Assembly (NCBI GenBank): GCA_964460075.1
Contig: CAYWPC010000002.1
Coordinates: 88,229 to 152,228, forward strand
DNA from: JAMBLL01 sp964460075
GTDB lineage: Bacteria > Actinomycetota > Acidimicrobiia > Spongiisociales > UBA5794
Direction of reading: 5' to 3'
DNA: 64,000 nt
Position 1 is the first letter of the stretch, and each line of letters begins with the position of its first letter. The notes beneath the pieces were generated by a model. It worked only from the letters and a program-made list of their open reading frames with translations, was not told the DNA's origin and ran no database searches. Both the position numbers and the translations under genes were made by a program. This document shows positions 17,446 to 25,779 of the stretch, piece after piece.

Positions 17446-17985
17446 ATGCGAATCATCCCCGTTCTTGTTGTTGCCCTCGTGCTGTCTGGGTGCACGACGA
17501 CAAGCGACTCGTTGGACACGACAACGGTTCGAAGCGCATATTCAACAGCGTCGGAAGCGATCGTCGAGGAGGGCTCATCGACTCCGGGCACGGTCAGGAT
17601 GCCGCCCCAGATCTCGGGCTTCCGCGTGAAGCAAGTGCAGGTGGGAGATCGCGAGCTTACGCTTGCAATCGCAGACAATCCGGTGCTTCGCTCACAGGGT
17701 CTGATGGAGGTCACCGACCTTGAGGATCTCGACGGGATGCTCTTCTTCTGGCGCCACGACGGTGGCTCATTCTGGATGAAGAACACCGTCATCCCGCTCG
17801 ACATCGTGTGGTTCAACGAGGACGGTACCTTCAGGGACCGAGCGTCGATGATCCCATGCGCCGAGGATCCATGCAACGGTTACGTGCCCACAGGCGGCCT
17901 CGACTTTAGATACGCCATCGAGGCTCGCCCTGGCGCGCTCGACTGGATCACGTCCGCCACGGTCATCACCTACGTCGACGACTGA
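17446..17985 (+). CDS. DUF192 family lipoprotein
   Basis: The 179-aa protein has a signal peptide with lipobox (VLSGC, Cys16) and a C-terminal DUF192 domain: LTLAIADNPVLRSQGLMEVTDL, GMLFFWRHDGGSFWMKNTVIPLDIVWFNEDG and IEARPGALDW. DUF192 proteins are small secreted or anchored beta proteins of unknown biochemical function. The start is an ATG with GGTAGG about 8 nt upstream. It is convergent with the MFS gene. Confidence 0.85.
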   Translation: MRIIPVLVVALVLSGCTTTSDSLDTTTVRSAYSTASEAIVEEGSSTPGTVRMPPQISGFRVKQVQVGDRELTLAIADNPVLRSQGLMEVTDLEDLDGMLFFWRHDGGSFWMKNTVIPLDIVWFNEDGTFRDRASMIPCAEDPCNGYVPTGGLDFRYAIEARPGALDWITSATVITYVDD

Positions 17986-17998
17986 CGTTTCCTGACCC

Positions 17999-18024
17999 CC
18001 TGAGGAATTCGGCGGGCCCTCAGG
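17999..18024. terminator. Possible bidirectional terminator hairpin
   Basis: A 7-bp stem, CCTGAGG/CCTCAGG, with a 12-nt loop lies exactly between the convergent DUF192 and MFS genes and overlaps the MFS stop. The T-run is weak (CTTTGTT), so termination is only a guess. Confidence 0.3.
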
Positions 18025-19156
18025 CTTTGTTCGCCTGCAATAGGGGGACCATCACGACGACGGTTCCGATCAGCACCACGATCCCTAGCAAGCTCATCAT
18101 TGTGGAAACTGTGCTGCGATCGAGCAGGTAACCGGCCATGACAACGCCGACCGTTGGTCCGAGACCGAGGGATACCGCGCTGAAGACTCCCTGGCCGGCC
18201 GTGGCTAGGCCCGGTGGGGACAGCCTCGCTGCGCCCGTCACTCCTGCAGCCCACGGCAGAGCGAAGGTGAGACCGTGCAATAACTGGGCACCGAGTACCC
18301 AGCCCAGAGTGGGAAATAGGCCGTAGATCAGAAGACGCAGTGCCCCTGCCACGCCGCCGAGAACGAGGGTCCCACCGATTCCGAGGCGACGAATCACCCG
18401 ACCTGCGACAGAGAATGCGACGAGTTCGCTGGAGGTGGCAATGGCGAGGGCCCATCCCATTGTCGCCGCTGAGGCATCCAAGGATCGGAGCAGCAGGAAG
18501 AGGTATCCCACGGCTCCACTGGAGACGCCGATGACGAAGGTGCCACCGAGTAGCGGGGCCCACGCCACCGAATCGGCCAGTGCTTTCCTGACATTGCCCA
18601 CACGTCGTGTCGGTCTGGTAGTGATAGGCATCCATCTGCTCAGAGCGATGAGGATGAGCATGCCGCTGGCAAACAGAACTGGTGCCAGACCTAGTCCAGC
18701 CCGATCCACCCCCCATCCGGCTATGGGTGCGGCGATACCCCAGCCGAGGGATCCCCAGAGGCGGAGCCTTCCGTAGCGGTTGCTGTTGTCTATCGCGCTG
18801 ATTGAGGCAGCGTCGGCGAAGGGTATGATCGGGGCAATGGTCACTGCGAAGACGACCATGACCGCGAGTGCTGAGACGTAGGTCCTTGCTCCATCGAGAG
18901 CTACTGCGGCGGCTCCGGCGCCAGCAAGCCCTACTGTGAGAAGGAGACGCCCCCGACCGGTGATATCGGCGAGGGCGCCCCATGAGGGTGAGGCGAGAAT
19001 CGCGATCGCGGGAGGAAGCGCGAGTAGCCATCCGATCGCTGTACCGCTGAGTCCGGCGTCGTCGAAGATGAGTGGCAGGTTGGGGATGAGTGCCGCAGCC
19101 GCTGCGAAGTAGATGAAGTAGAAGCCGGAGACAAGCCGTTGGTGGTTTGTCACCAT
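18020..19156 (-). CDS. Major facilitator superfamily transporter
   Basis: The 378-aa protein has about 12 hydrophobic segments and the MFS loop 2-3 motif (GALADITGRGRLL). The arrangement (FAVTIAPIIPFADAASISAID, RYGRLRLWGSLGWGIAAPIAG) resembles the MFS_1-like/NupG-PPP type permeases. The ATG of MVTNHQRLVSGFYFIYFAAAA was chosen, because 21 residues further upstream in the open frame lack transporter character. The substrate is unknown, and no metabolic partner gene lies beside it. Confidence 0.85.
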   Translation of the reverse strand: MVTNHQRLVSGFYFIYFAAAAALIPNLPLIFDDAGLSGTAIGWLLALPPAIAILASPSWGALADITGRGRLLLTVGLAGAGAAAVALDGARTYVSALAVMVVFAVTIAPIIPFADAASISAIDNSNRYGRLRLWGSLGWGIAAPIAGWGVDRAGLGLAPVLFASGMLILIALSRWMPITTRPTRRVGNVRKALADSVAWAPLLGGTFVIGVSSGAVGYLFLLLRSLDASAATMGWALAIATSSELVAFSVAGRVIRRLGIGGTLVLGGVAGALRLLIYGLFPTLGWVLGAQLLHGLTFALPWAAGVTGAARLSPPGLATAGQGVFSAVSLGLGPTVGVVMAGYLLDRSTVSTMMSLLGIVVLIGTVVVMVPLLQANKA

Positions 19157-19700
19157 CGATCCTGTGATATCAGCTGAGCCGGAACTCTCGAGATGGCACT
19201 CGATCCGTCCCGATGCCACGCCCTCGGGTTGACAGACGTCGTCACGTTCGATCCGAGCCGGTCAAGAGCAGGCGCAGGGGCCTGTCCCCGAATACGGCTC
19301 CGTTAGGCCGACCTCGGCACTGCGAGAAGCGTCTCGTCCCAGAGCGATTGGGGTACGCGTCCTCGTTGCGATCGAAGCGGGATCCGTCGCCGCAGGTGGG
19401 TGTGATCGCCACGGCAAAGGTGTGTGATCGATGGAGGCTTTCTCGGACCGGGACACGGTGACGCTCTGTCCACCGATCTGATACGGAGGGCTGCTCCCGT
19501 TCGGTGTTGGCTGATGAGACGCTCCATCCGACGGTGCGGACACGATTGACGAACTCGGGGTCGGCCCGTGATTCCGATGCCGGACCATCGAGAGAGGCAG
19601 CCACTGGGATCAATATCGAGCAACTATTTGCAAAATCAAGCATGATCATGCAAGGATAGTGCATGAAGTTGCAAGAAGCTGATCGAATCGGGGCGACGCA
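19157..19700. other. Gene-free gap with operator-like palindrome upstream of the sugar operon
   Basis: No recognisable gene occurs in this 540-bp stretch; short open frames exist on both strands but show no family features. Near its right end lies the perfect 12-bp palindrome GCATGATCATGC (19640-19651), flanked by TTTGCAAAA and GTTGCAAG, in front of the DeoR-type gene. This probably contains the operon promoter and the regulator's binding site. Confidence 0.5.
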
Positions 19701-20471
19701 ATGAAGTCGGTACGGCAAGCGCAGATCAACAAGCTCGTTGATGATCGTGAGGCTGTCACGGTTGGAGAGCTCGGCAGGCTCCTTGATGTTTCAGAGGCCA
19801 CCATTCGCCGTGACCTCGATTCGTTGGCACTCGATGGCGTCATTGTCCGCACACACGGGGGAGCGATAAAAGCTACAACACTCGGTCGGGAGCAACCCCT
19901 CCTCGAGCGACACAGCTTGATGGCTGAGGCCAAACGGGCGATTGCCACCAGCGCTGCAGGAATGGTCATGTCCGGCGACACGATCTTTCTCGGTACCGGC
20001 ACGACGGTCGCTCTCATGGCCGCTCACATCTCCAACATCGATCATCTCACCGTTATCTCGAACTCGCTTCCCGTCATCGACGCGCTCAGCGGAGTCGTCG
20101 GAATAGACCTCATCACGATCGGTGGTGCATTTCGCCGGTCAGAGTTGTCAATGGTCGGCCTCAAGGCCGTGGAAGCAATACGGGGATATCGCGCCGATCG
20201 AGTGTTCATGGGAATCCGCGCCATCAACGTCATGGAAGGTTTCACGGGTGACGCCATTGACGAAGCGATGACCGATAGAGCAATCCTCGAAATTGGAGCG
20301 CAGTCGATCGTCCTCGCCGACCACACGAAGTTCGGTGGAGTCAGCACGGTTTACCTGGCTCCACTCGATGCGGTAGACCTCGTTATCACCGATACCGGCA
20401 TTGACCAAGAGACCGCTGGAGCGGTGGTCGAGGCTGGTGTGCACCTCATCATCGCCGGGGGAGAATCGTGA
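19701..20471 (+). CDS. DeoR/GlpR family sugar-operon repressor
   Basis: The 256-aa protein has the DeoR N-terminal winged helix (RQAQINKLVDDREAVTVGELGRLLDVSEATIRRDLDSL) and the C-terminal sugar-phosphate sensor domain (GDTIFLGTGTTVALMA, LTVISNSLPV, DRVFMGIRAI, VLADHTKFG). Such repressors respond to a phosphorylated sugar intermediate. As the first gene of a 12-gene catabolic run, joined by a GTGA overlap to the next gene, it very likely controls the operon and itself, probably through the palindrome about 50 bp upstream. Confidence 0.9.
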   Translation: MKSVRQAQINKLVDDREAVTVGELGRLLDVSEATIRRDLDSLALDGVIVRTHGGAIKATTLGREQPLLERHSLMAEAKRAIATSAAGMVMSGDTIFLGTGTTVALMAAHISNIDHLTVISNSLPVIDALSGVVGIDLITIGGAFRRSELSMVGLKAVEAIRGYRADRVFMGIRAINVMEGFTGDAIDEAMTDRAILEIGAQSIVLADHTKFGGVSTVYLAPLDAVDLVITDTGIDQETAGAVVEAGVHLIIAGGES

Positions 20472-21508
20472 CCGACGTGAGCCACACCGAACGCGAGATT
20501 CTCTCCCAGCCCGAGATCTGGGAGCGGAGCCTTGCGAGACTATCCACCGATGAAGCGTCTGCCTATTGGGGCCGAATGGGACCAAGAGGCGTCCTGGCTA
20601 CTGGATGTGGTTCAACGTTCTATCTCGCCCTAACGGCCGCCAGCTTGATCCGTGATGAGGCCGGTCTCCGGTCTCGGGCAATGCCTGCGTCGGAGATTGC
20701 ACTCTCGAGCCGTGCCATTCCGGAGATCGAGGGATCCTTCCTCCTCGCGATTTCACGCTCAGGCACGACATCGGAGACGCTGGCGGCCGTGGCGAGGTTT
20801 CGCGAACTTGGTGGAGCAGGTGTGATCGTTGTTACGAACTATCCGGATTCAGCGCTTGCGTCCATGGCCGATGTAGTGCTCAGTGCACCGGCAGGTCAGG
20901 AAGAGAGCGTTGCCCAGACGCGGTCGTTCACATCGATGCTTCTGACAATTGAGGCACTTGTCGGTCAGGTCGCCGGGCTGGATCGGAGCCCGATGGCGAG
21001 GCTCCCGGAACTTGGCGCCTCGCTTCTCATGGAAGCACAAGAGCCGATGCGGTCCCTCGCCACCGATGGCGGCATCGAACGGTTCTACTTTCTCGGATCG
21101 GATCCCCTCTACGGCGTCGCTGCCGAAGGCATGCTGAAACTCAAAGAGATGTCGCTCACCGACTCCGAGGCCTTTCATAGCTTGGAGTTCCGTCACGGTC
21201 CAATGGCGATGGCCGATCATGCGGCTGCGGTCATTGGCCTCATCGCACCAGACAGACAGCAAGCTGAGTTTGCTGTAGTCAATGATGCGGCCGGACTCGG
21301 GGCGCGCACGACCACTGTTGGCTCAGGAGCCTCGCTTCTCATCGACGACGATATCCCGAGCTGGGTGCGGCCGGTTCTTTACCTCTTGCCTCTTCAAACC
21401 CTGGCCCTCGAGCGGGCTCGCTTCAAGGGCCTCAACCCGGACCGTCCGAGAAACCTCGCGGCGGTCATCGAGCTAGACAGCCTCGGCAATGTGCCGACGA
21501 GCGAATGA
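20468..21508 (+). CDS. SIS-domain sugar-phosphate deaminase/isomerase (AgaS-like)
   Basis: The 346-aa protein has two SIS domains: ATGCGSTFYLALTAA and AISRSGTTSETLAAV in the first, FLGSDPLYGVAAEGMLKLKEMSLTDSEAFHSLEFRHGP in the second. The architecture is that of the isomerase half of GlmS and of AgaS. AgaS converts galactosamine-6-phosphate to tagatose-6-phosphate plus ammonia. The downstream LacC- and LacD-like genes make that reaction the best guess. No glutaminase domain is present. The GTG start overlaps the repressor's stop. Confidence 0.85.
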   Translation: MTDVSHTEREILSQPEIWERSLARLSTDEASAYWGRMGPRGVLATGCGSTFYLALTAASLIRDEAGLRSRAMPASEIALSSRAIPEIEGSFLLAISRSGTTSETLAAVARFRELGGAGVIVVTNYPDSALASMADVVLSAPAGQEESVAQTRSFTSMLLTIEALVGQVAGLDRSPMARLPELGASLLMEAQEPMRSLATDGGIERFYFLGSDPLYGVAAEGMLKLKEMSLTDSEAFHSLEFRHGPMAMADHAAAVIGLIAPDRQQAEFAVVNDAAGLGARTTTVGSGASLLIDDDIPSWVRPVLYLLPLQTLALERARFKGLNPDRPRNLAAVIELDSLGNVPTSE

Positions 21509-21521
21509 CGAAGGAGAAAAG

Positions 21522-22853
21522 ATGAACAAGCGAAGAGGAGTGACCAAGTGGTTCGTCTTCGTCGCGGTCATGGCGCTGGTTGTTGCGGCATGTTCGAGCG
21601 GCGGAAGCACCGACGCAACGGCCGCTCCAAGCGGTGACAGTGGAAGTGGCGGCAGCGAACTATCTGGGACGGTTCGCGTCTGGACGCATCAGAACGGTGC
21701 ATTCAACGACGGACTCAAGGCATTGGCCGACAGCTTCATGACGGAGAACGCCGGTGTAACGATCGAGTTCGAAACGTTCGACTACGACACATACATCCAG
21801 ACACTCCAGACAGCGTTGCCTGCTGGCACAGAGGCCGACATTCTCCAGATGTTCGGAACGTGGACCTGCTCGTACGCGAGCAACCTCGCAGCGGTGCCGG
21901 GGGACGTCGCCTCTCTCAGCGAGGCGCGGGACATGTTCTTCGGAGCGCCCATCGAGGGATACGTCTGTGACGATACGCTCTACGGGTTCCCCCAGGAATT
22001 CAACATCGAATACGGTGCCACGCTGTTCAACACAGCAACAGCTGCCGAAGCTGGCGTGTCAGGTGAGTGGAACTCGTGGGATGAGTTCGTAAGCCAGGCC
22101 CAGGCGATGACGAAGACGGTCGATGGAAACATTCTCCGTGCCGGGTACAACTTCACAGCATCCGATGCCATCCCATACACGTTCTTCTCGAACATCCTGC
22201 AAGCTGGCGGGAGCTTCCTCGGTGACAATGGATTCACCATCGACACACCCGAGGGCAGGCAGGCACTCGAACTGATGGTGTCGTGGGTCGACGCCGGCAT
22301 CGTCGACCCTGTTCTCTTCAACGACGAGTCGAATTGGGTCGGAGACAGCTATTTCGAGGGAACGAGTGCAATGGGTCTCGTCGGGCCGTGGGTAGTTCCA
22401 GAGTACGCCGCCGACTTCCCAGAAGTTGCCGCCGTAACGGAGTACAAGGTGTTGCCCACGCTTGCAGGCACGCCAGACTTCGTGGCCGATTCGGGATGGG
22501 GCCTTACGGTCTCGAAGAACTCCAAGGTACAGGACGCTGCCTGGGCATTCGTCGAGTACGTGACTTTGAATGCTGAGAATGCCTCAGCGTGGAACAGTGC
22601 ATCGGGAACGTTGCCTGCGTTGAAAGCGAACGCTGAAGGTGCAGCGAAGGATGCACTCATAGCTGATTTCCCTCATTTCGCACCGTTCTTCGACCTCCTC
22701 AAGTACGGCCAATATGTAGGTCACATGCCTGATCGCGACCTCGTGTGGTATGACATAACCTATCCACACATTCTCAACGTCCTGCAGGGAAACGAGTCGA
22801 TCGATGACGCTCTTGCTGGCATGGAGAAGGAAGCAAACGAAACGTTCGGATAG
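21522..22853 (+). CDS. ABC transporter sugar-binding lipoprotein
   Basis: The 443-aa lipoprotein has a signal peptide with lipobox VVAACSS (Cys24) and a Gly/Ser linker. An extracellular solute-binding family 1 domain follows (VRVWTHQNGAFNDGLKALADSF, PQEFNIEYGATLFNTATAAEAGV, WGLTVSKNSKVQDAAWAFVEYVT). It should deliver oligosaccharides to the two permeases downstream. The ATG with AAGGAG 5 nt upstream was chosen. A strong hairpin follows the stop, which may raise this gene's expression over the permeases. Confidence 0.93.
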   Translation: MNKRRGVTKWFVFVAVMALVVAACSSGGSTDATAAPSGDSGSGGSELSGTVRVWTHQNGAFNDGLKALADSFMTENAGVTIEFETFDYDTYIQTLQTALPAGTEADILQMFGTWTCSYASNLAAVPGDVASLSEARDMFFGAPIEGYVCDDTLYGFPQEFNIEYGATLFNTATAAEAGVSGEWNSWDEFVSQAQAMTKTVDGNILRAGYNFTASDAIPYTFFSNILQAGGSFLGDNGFTIDTPEGRQALELMVSWVDAGIVDPVLFNDESNWVGDSYFEGTSAMGLVGPWVVPEYAADFPEVAAVTEYKVLPTLAGTPDFVADSGWGLTVSKNSKVQDAAWAFVEYVTLNAENASAWNSASGTLPALKANAEGAAKDALIADFPHFAPFFDLLKYGQYVGHMPDRDLVWYDITYPHILNVLQGNESIDDALAGMEKEANETFG

Positions 22854-22866
22854 ATAAGTGATAGTG

Positions 22867-22897
22867 AACGGGGGCCAGCTCACGGCTGGCCCCCGTT
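22867..22897 (+). terminator. Strong intercistronic hairpin after the binding-protein gene
   Basis: A perfect 13-bp stem (AACGGGGGCCAGC / GCTGGCCCCCGTT) closes the loop TCACG between the binding-protein and first permease genes. It has only a short T-containing tail, so it is more likely a partial terminator or an mRNA 3'-end protector than a full stop. Confidence 0.75.
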
Positions 22898-22912
22898 GTT
22901 CAAGGGGTCCCG

Positions 22913-23944
22913 ATGTCTGTCACGACTAACACACGACCGAACGACGAGGCGTCTGGGGTGAAAGCCCCGGAGAAGAAGCGGTTCTTCGGGGGGCGTGAGG
23001 GAGCTCAGAAGAAGTTCGTTGCCGGTGTGATGAGTCCGGTCATCGCGTACATGCTCTTGTGGGGACTAATCCCGCTCGTGTGGGCATTTGCACTCGGCTT
23101 CTATCTGTATTCAGCCCGCCGCGCCGGGGGCCCGTTTCTCGGTCTTGGCGGAGACAATCCGTTCGTCGGGCTTCAGAACTACAAGGCGATGCTCGACTTC
23201 TCCGCGGACGCGCCGTTGAATGTTCGGCAGTTCCACATCGCTGTCAAGGTGACACTCCTGTTCGCCTTTATCGTTGTACCGCTCAACCTGGCGATCACAC
23301 TGCCACTTGCGGCGATGATCGAGTCGGTTCATGACCGTGTGAAGCCCTTCTTCCGGTCGATCTTCTTCATCCCTGTGCTCACTTCAGCCGTCGGCGTCGC
23401 GATCATCTGGGGGTTCGTTCTCCATCCACAGCGAGGATTGTTGAATGCTCTTCTATCGAAGATCACAGGGCGCCTCGTTGTGATCTCATGGACGACCGAT
23501 CCGAATCTCGTGGTGATCGGCATACCCGTGGCATTGTTGGCGATCATTGTTGCTTACCTGTGGCAGGACATCGGGTACAACCTTGTGATATTCATCGCGG
23601 CGCTCCAGGCGATACCTGACTCTGTTAAGGATGCTGCTCTCATCGACGGTGCCTCTGGGTGGCAGACGTTCAGATACATCACTCTGCCACTACTCAAACC
23701 GACGATCCTTCTCGCGTCGGTGCTTACGATGATCTCCGCCTTCCAGGTGTTCGATCTATTCCAGGTCATGACCGCAGGTGGTCCTCAAGACCAGACGAGG
23801 GCCCTATCACTGGACATCTACGAGACGGCATTCCGGTTCCAGCGGATGGGTTGGTCCGCAGCGGTGTCGGTTGTGTTGTTCGCCATCGTGCTCATCATCT
23901 CACTCGTTCAGACCCGGATGCTCAGATCGAACTGGGAATACTGA
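22913..23944 (+). CDS. ABC sugar permease (MalF/UgpA type)
   Basis: The 343-aa inner-membrane protein has about six transmembrane helices after a charged N-terminus. The EAA loop reads DAALIDGASGWQTFRYITLPLLKPT, which docks to the ATPase. Other typical blocks are NYKAMLDF and PFFRSIFFIPVLTSAVGVAIIWGFV. It forms the import channel with the next gene product. No ATPase gene occurs in the operon, so a shared MsmX/UgpC-like ATPase encoded elsewhere is presumably used. Confidence 0.93.
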   Translation: MSVTTNTRPNDEASGVKAPEKKRFFGGREGAQKKFVAGVMSPVIAYMLLWGLIPLVWAFALGFYLYSARRAGGPFLGLGGDNPFVGLQNYKAMLDFSADAPLNVRQFHIAVKVTLLFAFIVVPLNLAITLPLAAMIESVHDRVKPFFRSIFFIPVLTSAVGVAIIWGFVLHPQRGLLNALLSKITGRLVVISWTTDPNLVVIGIPVALLAIIVAYLWQDIGYNLVIFIAALQAIPDSVKDAALIDGASGWQTFRYITLPLLKPTILLASVLTMISAFQVFDLFQVMTAGGPQDQTRALSLDIYETAFRFQRMGWSAAVSVVLFAIVLIISLVQTRMLRSNWEY

Positions 23945-23945
23945 T

Positions 23946-24839
23946 ATGTCCGATCTCGATAAACGCATGAGGACCCACAGGCGGTGGCAGAGAGAGGATC
24001 GATACGCGGGGCAGCGCAAGCGGACGATGAGCCGATTCGCTCTCTATGTCATTCTCGCCTTTGCTGGCATCGTCGCCATGATTCCGTTCGCTTGGATGAT
24101 TGTGGGGGCTTTCAAGACTGGTGCAGAGATCAGGCAGATCCCGCCGACCTTCTGGCCAAAGGAGGCAACGTTCGACAACTTTCGAACGATTCTTAATGAT
24201 CCGGACCTGCCGCTGCTCCTGTTCTACCGCAATTCGTTGTTGATCGCGGTAGCGAATGTCATATCGGTCCTGTTCGTCGGTTCCCTGCTCGGCTACATAT
24301 TTTCCAAGTTCCACTTCAGGGGAAGAGACGTCATCTTTTGGTACATACTCGCCACGATGATGATCCCGGCGCAGCTGACGATGATTCCGGGATTTCTGTT
24401 GCTCGCCAAGTTCGGGCTCCTCAACAATCTTTGGGGCCTCATCATCCCATCTGCTGTGGACGCGTTCGCCGTTTTCCTCATGAGGCAGTTCATCATATCT
24501 GTGCCCGACAGCCTGATCCAGGCAGCTCGAGTGGATGGAGCCTCTGAGTTCCGCATTTACTGGCAGGTAGTCCTCCCTCAAATAAAACCGGCTCTCGCCA
24601 CGCTCGGGCTGCTGACGTTCATGTTCAATTGGAATGCCTATCTGTGGCCACTGATCGTGTTGACCGAGCAGTCGAAGCGCACTTTGCCGATCATCCTCAC
24701 CTGGTACTCAACGCAGAACTCCAGCCAGCTCCAGCTCGTTATGGCAGCTTCGGTGCTGATGGTTATACCTGTGTTGATCATCTTTGCCGTGTCGCAGAGA
24801 TGGATCGTCAAGGGTCTCACGCTTACTGGTGTCAAGTGA
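23946..24839 (+). CDS. ABC sugar permease (MalG/UgpE type)
   Basis: The 297-aa protein has about six transmembrane helices and the EAA loop QAARVDGASEFRIYWQVVLPQIKPAL. Conserved features are FAWMIVGAFKTGAEI and NSLLIAVANVISVLFVGSLLGY. It is the second permease half of the importer. The start is 1 nt after the previous stop, so translation is probably coupled. The open frame extends further upstream, but inside the first permease gene. Confidence 0.93.
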   Translation: MSDLDKRMRTHRRWQREDRYAGQRKRTMSRFALYVILAFAGIVAMIPFAWMIVGAFKTGAEIRQIPPTFWPKEATFDNFRTILNDPDLPLLLFYRNSLLIAVANVISVLFVGSLLGYIFSKFHFRGRDVIFWYILATMMIPAQLTMIPGFLLLAKFGLLNNLWGLIIPSAVDAFAVFLMRQFIISVPDSLIQAARVDGASEFRIYWQVVLPQIKPALATLGLLTFMFNWNAYLWPLIVLTEQSKRTLPIILTWYSTQNSSQLQLVMAASVLMVIPVLIIFAVSQRWIVKGLTLTGVK

Positions 24840-25777
24840 TGCGTCTCGTTCTGGTGCTGGTGTCGGGATCACTTCTTCTCACTGCCTGTAGCGGTGCTTC
24901 CAGTAATCCTGTGCCGGACGATGCTTGGGACGTCGACAGTTTTCTGTATCAGCTCCAACGGGCCGATCCGCAGCGGATCGGCGAGACCGCGTTCGATCTC
25001 CTGATCACATCGATCGACGTCGCCGGTAGTTCACCCAAGACAGTCCCTGCTTTGAAGGAAAGCCCTGGAGGTGCAAAGACCGTTCTTGCCTATCTCAGCA
25101 TCGGCCAAGCGGAGGACTACCGGTTCTACTGGGACGCTGACTGGAAGCAGGACCCACCGATGTGGCTCGATCGACCGGACCCCAACTGGAGAGGTGACTA
25201 CTGGGTGAGGTACTGGGATCAGGGTTGGCAGGACATCATCTTCGGGTCTCCGGATGCCTATCTCGACCGCATCATCGCCCTCGGATTCGATGGGATCTAC
25301 CTCGACAGGGTGGACGCGTATGAGGTCTATGAGGGGCAAGGCCGAGAGACTGCTGCACGTGAGATGACCGATTTCGTGATAGCGCTTGCCGACTATGCGA
25401 GGTCGAAGCGGCCAGGATTTGGTGTGTTCCCTCAGAATGCCGAGGAACTTGGCACGATGTTCAACGACTACCTAGAGACAGTCGACGGAATCGGCGTCGA
25501 GGACCTCTATTACGGAGCAGAAGCGGACCACGTGGCGTCACCGCCAGCCTGGACCACAGAGCGCGAGAAGATCCTTGACCAGTGGATCGATGCTGGCAAG
25601 GTCGTGCTGACCACGGACTACACGGCAAAGAAGGATCAGATCGCCGATGCGTACCGCCGATCCCTCGCGAAGGGGTACATCCCCTACGTTGCCGACCGCT
25701 CCCTTGGTCGTCTACGGATCAACGAGGGGTTCGAACCAGACCGACTACCAGACCAATACGACTATTCGGTGGAGTGA
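24839..25777 (+). CDS. GH114-family lipoprotein (endo-alpha-1,4-polygalactosaminidase-like)
   Basis: The 312-aa secreted lipoprotein has a lipobox (LLLTACSG, Cys about 17) and a GH114/TM1410-type barrel: VLAYLSIGQAEDYRFYW, WVRYWDQGWQDIIFGSPDAYLDRIIALGFDGIYLDRVDAY, FGVFPQNAEEL and GVEDLYYG. Characterised GH114 enzymes cut alpha-1,4-galactosaminidic bonds in fungal galactosaminogalactan and Pel-type polymers. It would act outside the membrane and feed the importer. Its ATG overlaps the permease stop (TGATG). Confidence 0.85.
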   Translation: MRLVLVLVSGSLLLTACSGASSNPVPDDAWDVDSFLYQLQRADPQRIGETAFDLLITSIDVAGSSPKTVPALKESPGGAKTVLAYLSIGQAEDYRFYWDADWKQDPPMWLDRPDPNWRGDYWVRYWDQGWQDIIFGSPDAYLDRIIALGFDGIYLDRVDAYEVYEGQGRETAAREMTDFVIALADYARSKRPGFGVFPQNAEELGTMFNDYLETVDGIGVEDLYYGAEADHVASPPAWTTEREKILDQWIDAGKVVLTTDYTAKKDQIADAYRRSLAKGYIPYVADRSLGRLRINEGFEPDRLPDQYDYSVE

Positions 25778-25779
25778 CC

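Noticed and set aside
17970..19031. Long minus-strand frame inside the MFS gene in another phase
   Set aside because: It is Arg/Ser-rich, with no membrane pattern; the overlapping MFS frame is clearly coding.
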